Source of the DNA: Bacteroidales bacterium
GTDB lineage: Bacteria > Bacteroidota > Bacteroidia > Bacteroidales > Bacteroidaceae
Direction: 5' to 3'
Assembly (NCBI GenBank): GCA_004555245.1
Contig: SFIS01000091.1
Location: 1 to 7,849, forward strand
Length of the DNA stretch: 7,849 bases
Part shown: positions 6,421 to 7,849 of the stretch, piece after piece
How positions within the stretch are numbered: position 1 is the stretch's first letter
Layout: each line of letters begins with the position of its first letter
Position numbers and translations under genes: made by a program
Notes under the pieces: model-generated
What the model saw: only the letters and a program-made list of their open reading frames with translations
Told to the model about the DNA's origin: nothing
Database searches by the model: none

Positions 6421-6515
6421 TTTTACGACAACACAGACAACAGAGACAACAAGCCTTCTGCAACAGAAAAGTTGTCTCTGTTGTCCCTGTTGTCATAAAA
6501 CGTGTGAGGGGATAG
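6421..6515. repeat. 9-base-periodic inverted-repeat element, copy 2 (compact)
   Basis: The left arm 6427-6450 consists of GACAACACA, GACAACAGA and a partial third unit. The right arm 6471-6494 consists of GTTGTCTCT, GTTGTCCCT and GTTGTC. The 24-base arms are complementary at 22 positions around a 20-base loop containing the GCAACAGAAAAGTTGT core shared with copy 1. The right border (6495-6515) matches that of copy 1 with one base difference. Because neither arm is followed by a T-run, it is not a standard terminator. This is the simpler, probably more ancestral form of the family seen here. Confidence 0.8.
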
Positions 6516-6754
6516 CCTGGAAGGCTATACTAAGCGAAGCGGTCGTAACCGGGGGCGAAGCCCTCGGTATGTCGGTGCTGAAGAACTGCCTGAAAGGCAG
6601 TACCTCGTATCAGAATAAGCATATAGCAAGGTACTGTTTTCCAGACAGTTGTCCCCCATGTACCTAACCCCGAGACTTTGTCCCGGGATTCTTCGCCTTC
6701 GGGTCAGATCGCAAGCGAATCCGGACGCTTCGCTTAGTACAGCCTTTCAGGCTG
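6512..6754. mobile_element. Hairpin-rich 243-base element with 28-base inverted ends
   Basis: Bases 6514-6541 and 6726-6753 are inverted complements at 26 of 28 positions. Each end also forms its own hairpin (ATAGCCT/AGGCTAT at 6512-6528; CAGCCT/AGGCTG at 6740-6754). The interior carries further stems: CCGGGGGC-GAA-GCCCTCGG (6549-6567), ACTGCCT-GAA-AGGCAGT (6585-6601), CAGTACCT with AGGTACTG (6598-6605, 6629-6636), and GGATTC with GAATCC (6686-6691, 6717-6722). No protein is encoded and no target-site duplication is evident. It could be a MITE-like non-autonomous element or the gene of a structured RNA; the sequence alone does not decide. It directly abuts the right border of the 9-base-periodic element. 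It is classed as mobile mainly because of the inverted ends. Confidence 0.5.
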
Positions 6755-6914
6755 ACCGACGCTTGAGACAGACTTGTGCGAAACCCTAATTGCTTTTATT
6801 TCTGTCCGGCAAATGAATCAGGACCTATCATAAAGTTTACCGGACAGTGACACTGCGAGAGCTGCCGACCAACCGGTTTTCTTGGGTATAGAGAAACACT
6901 TTCCATACATTCTC
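6755..6914. other. Intergenic spacer with an 8-base hairpin
   Basis: The spacer between the structured element and the ATPase promoter has no gene. CTGTCCGG (6802-6809) pairs perfectly with CCGGACAG (6840-6847), with partial continuation (AAATGA against TCAT and TTT) around an internal bulge. No T-run follows on the plus strand. The 14-mer CTTTCCATACATTC at 6899-6912 repeats exactly one at 6352-6365. Confidence 0.5.
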
Positions 6915-6945
6915 TTTGCATTATCAATATTTTTTTGTATTTTTG
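6915..6945 (+). promoter_or_regulatory. Bacteroidetes-type promoter of the ATPase gene
   Basis: TATTTTTG (6938-6945) matches the TAnnTTTG -7 box, and TTTG at 6915-6918 is the -33 element with 19 bases between, the consensus spacing. The leader to ATG 6972 would be about 20 bases, with no Shine-Dalgarno. Confidence 0.7.
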
Positions 6946-6971
6946 CGGCATCAAACAGTTCACACCAGATT

Positions 6972-7849
6972 ATGAGAAAATTCCGCTATCCAGTAGATAC
7001 CGACCAGTTTCGCCTTATCCGCGAAAAGGGTCTGGTGTATGTTGACAAGACCGATATGGTTTACGACCTTGTCAATAGATACACTTATGTTTTCCTCTCT
7101 CGTCCGCGCCGCTTCGGCAAATCATTGCTGTGCAACACGTTCAAGGCCTACTTCGAGGGCAGGAAAGAACTGTTCGAGGGACTGAAGATAATGGAGTTGG
7201 AGAAAGAGTGGAAGAAACATCCCGTGCTGCATTTCACGATGAGCGGGCTGAAGAACTGCACCATACCCGAGGCGCGAAGTGCACTGGAGCTTTATATCAG
7301 CGACTACGAAAGACTGTATGGCAGAAACATTGCGGAAGAGACACCCGGCAAACGTTTCCGTGGCTTGATACACCGTGCCTGCGAACAGACCGGCGAGCAG
7401 GTGGTTGTCATACTCGACGAATACGACGCCCCTGTCATGCGCCTGCTCTACGACACTGAGCAGCTCGAGGCCATGCGCATGATGCTGCGAGAGTTCTACC
7501 AGGTGCTGAAAGACGAAGGGGCGTATCTGAAGTTTGTCTTCATCACGGGCGTGACGAAGTTCTCGCAGATGAGCATCTTCTCTGAGCTGAACAACCTGAA
7601 GCAGATCTCCATGTACGACGACTATTCCGGACTGTGCGGCATCACGCAGGAGGAGCTCGACACTGTTCTCCGCCCATGTGTCGAAGACTTTGCCGAGAAT
7701 ACGGGAATGAGCGCCGCCGAGGCATACGCCCTGTTGAAGAAGAACTACGACGGCTATCACTTCTCGTGCAACAGCAAAGATGTCTATGCTCCGTTCAGCC
7801 TCCTCAATGCCCTTGACGGACACAACACGGACGGCTACTGGTTCGAATC
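6972..7849 (+). CDS. AAA-ATPase-like protein (PF09820-type), 3' end outside the window
   Basis: The frame starts at ATG 6972 and stays open to the end of the window: 292 codons plus two bases. The start is typical of the family (MRKFRYPVDTDQFRLIREKG, then VYVDKTDMVYDL). A Walker A-like loop, SRPRRFGKS, is at 43-51, a Walker B-like VVVILDEYD at 144-152, and a sensor-like VFITGVTKFS at 189-198. LKKNYDGYHF (255-264) is also a hallmark. Family members are about 500-580 residues and usually carry a C-terminal PD-(D/E)XK nuclease-like domain (PF08011), which would lie beyond the window. Their role is not established; they are strongly amplified in Bacteroidales and suspected of nuclease, mobile-element or defence functions. 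The gene has its own promoter and follows a repeat-rich region. Codon use seems less C-ending than in the neighbours, a hint, not proof, of transfer. Confidence 0.9.
   Translation, partial: MRKFRYPVDTDQFRLIREKGLVYVDKTDMVYDLVNRYTYVFLSRPRRFGKSLLCNTFKAYFEGRKELFEGLKIMELEKEWKKHPVLHFTMSGLKNCTIPEARSALELYISDYERLYGRNIAEETPGKRFRGLIHRACEQTGEQVVVILDEYDAPVMRLLYDTEQLEAMRMMLREFYQVLKDEGAYLKFVFITGVTKFSQMSIFSELNNLKQISMYDDYSGLCGITQEELDTVLRPCVEDFAENTGMSAAEAYALLKKNYDGYHFSCNSKDVYAPFSLLNALDGHNTDGYWFE

Noticed and set aside
6421..6500. Bidirectional terminator interpretation of the 9-base-periodic hairpin
   Set aside because: No T-run follows the stem on either strand, and a good terminator already exists at 6311-6356.
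6086..6667. 193-codon plus-strand frame overlapping the end of the amylase
   Set aside because: It starts out of frame inside the amylase and continues through the terminator and repeat element.
6512..6754. Group II intron or tRNA-like gene
   Set aside because: I see neither a GTGYG-type intron start with a domain V hairpin nor a cloverleaf with T-loop; the symmetry is of long inverted ends instead.
7122..7823. 233-codon minus-strand frame near the window end
   Set aside because: It lies opposite the AAA-ATPase-like frame, which is open from 6972 to the end of the window and has family hallmarks.

Overview
The window looks like chromosomal DNA of a Bacteroidales species, most probably Prevotella or a close relative. 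The evidence is three Bacteroidetes-type promoters (TTTG-like -33 element, 18-20 bases, then TAnnTTTG), A-rich leaders without Shine-Dalgarno sequences, a secreted alpha-amylase with a type IX secretion (T9SS)-like C-terminus, and an AAA-ATPase-like gene of a family abundant in these bacteria. Species assignment is inference. Coding regions are GC-rich with many C-ending codons; the intergenic regions are AT-richer and full of palindromes.

Layout. 1-103: last 33 codons of a membrane protein resembling the lysine exporter LysO. 163-681: GNAT acetyltransferase, 59 bases downstream, probably read from the same transcript, ending at a strong terminator (713-773). 682-1564: 883 bases without a convincing gene, holding that terminator, a palindrome-rich stretch (about 880-1060), a 9-base-periodic inverted-repeat element (1230-1459), and the promoter of the next gene. 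1565-2374: a DjlA-like protein (N-terminal glycine-rich membrane segment, TerB-like helical region, C-terminal J domain), followed by a hairpin with perfect 16-base arms. 2375-2615: a short regulatory interval with a palindromic TTTGCA-type site and a promoter. 2616-6290: a 1224-residue secreted GH13 alpha-amylase with beta-sandwich modules, three CBM26-like starch-binding modules and the T9SS-like tail, followed by a terminator. 6291-6971: a 681-base gene-free region with a second copy of the 9-base-periodic element, abutting a 243-base hairpin-rich element with 28-base inverted ends (6512-6754), then a hairpin and a promoter. 6972-7849: the first 292 codons of an AAA-ATPase-like protein that runs off the window.

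Functionally the genes do not form one pathway. LysO/GNAT is one probable unit; DjlA-like, amylase and ATPase each have their own promoter. The amylase is the main physiological statement: export of an enzyme that binds and cuts starch or related alpha-glucans. The most unexplained material is in the two large intergenic regions, where two copies of one repeat family occur and one of them abuts a compact, highly structured, possibly non-autonomous mobile or RNA-encoding element.
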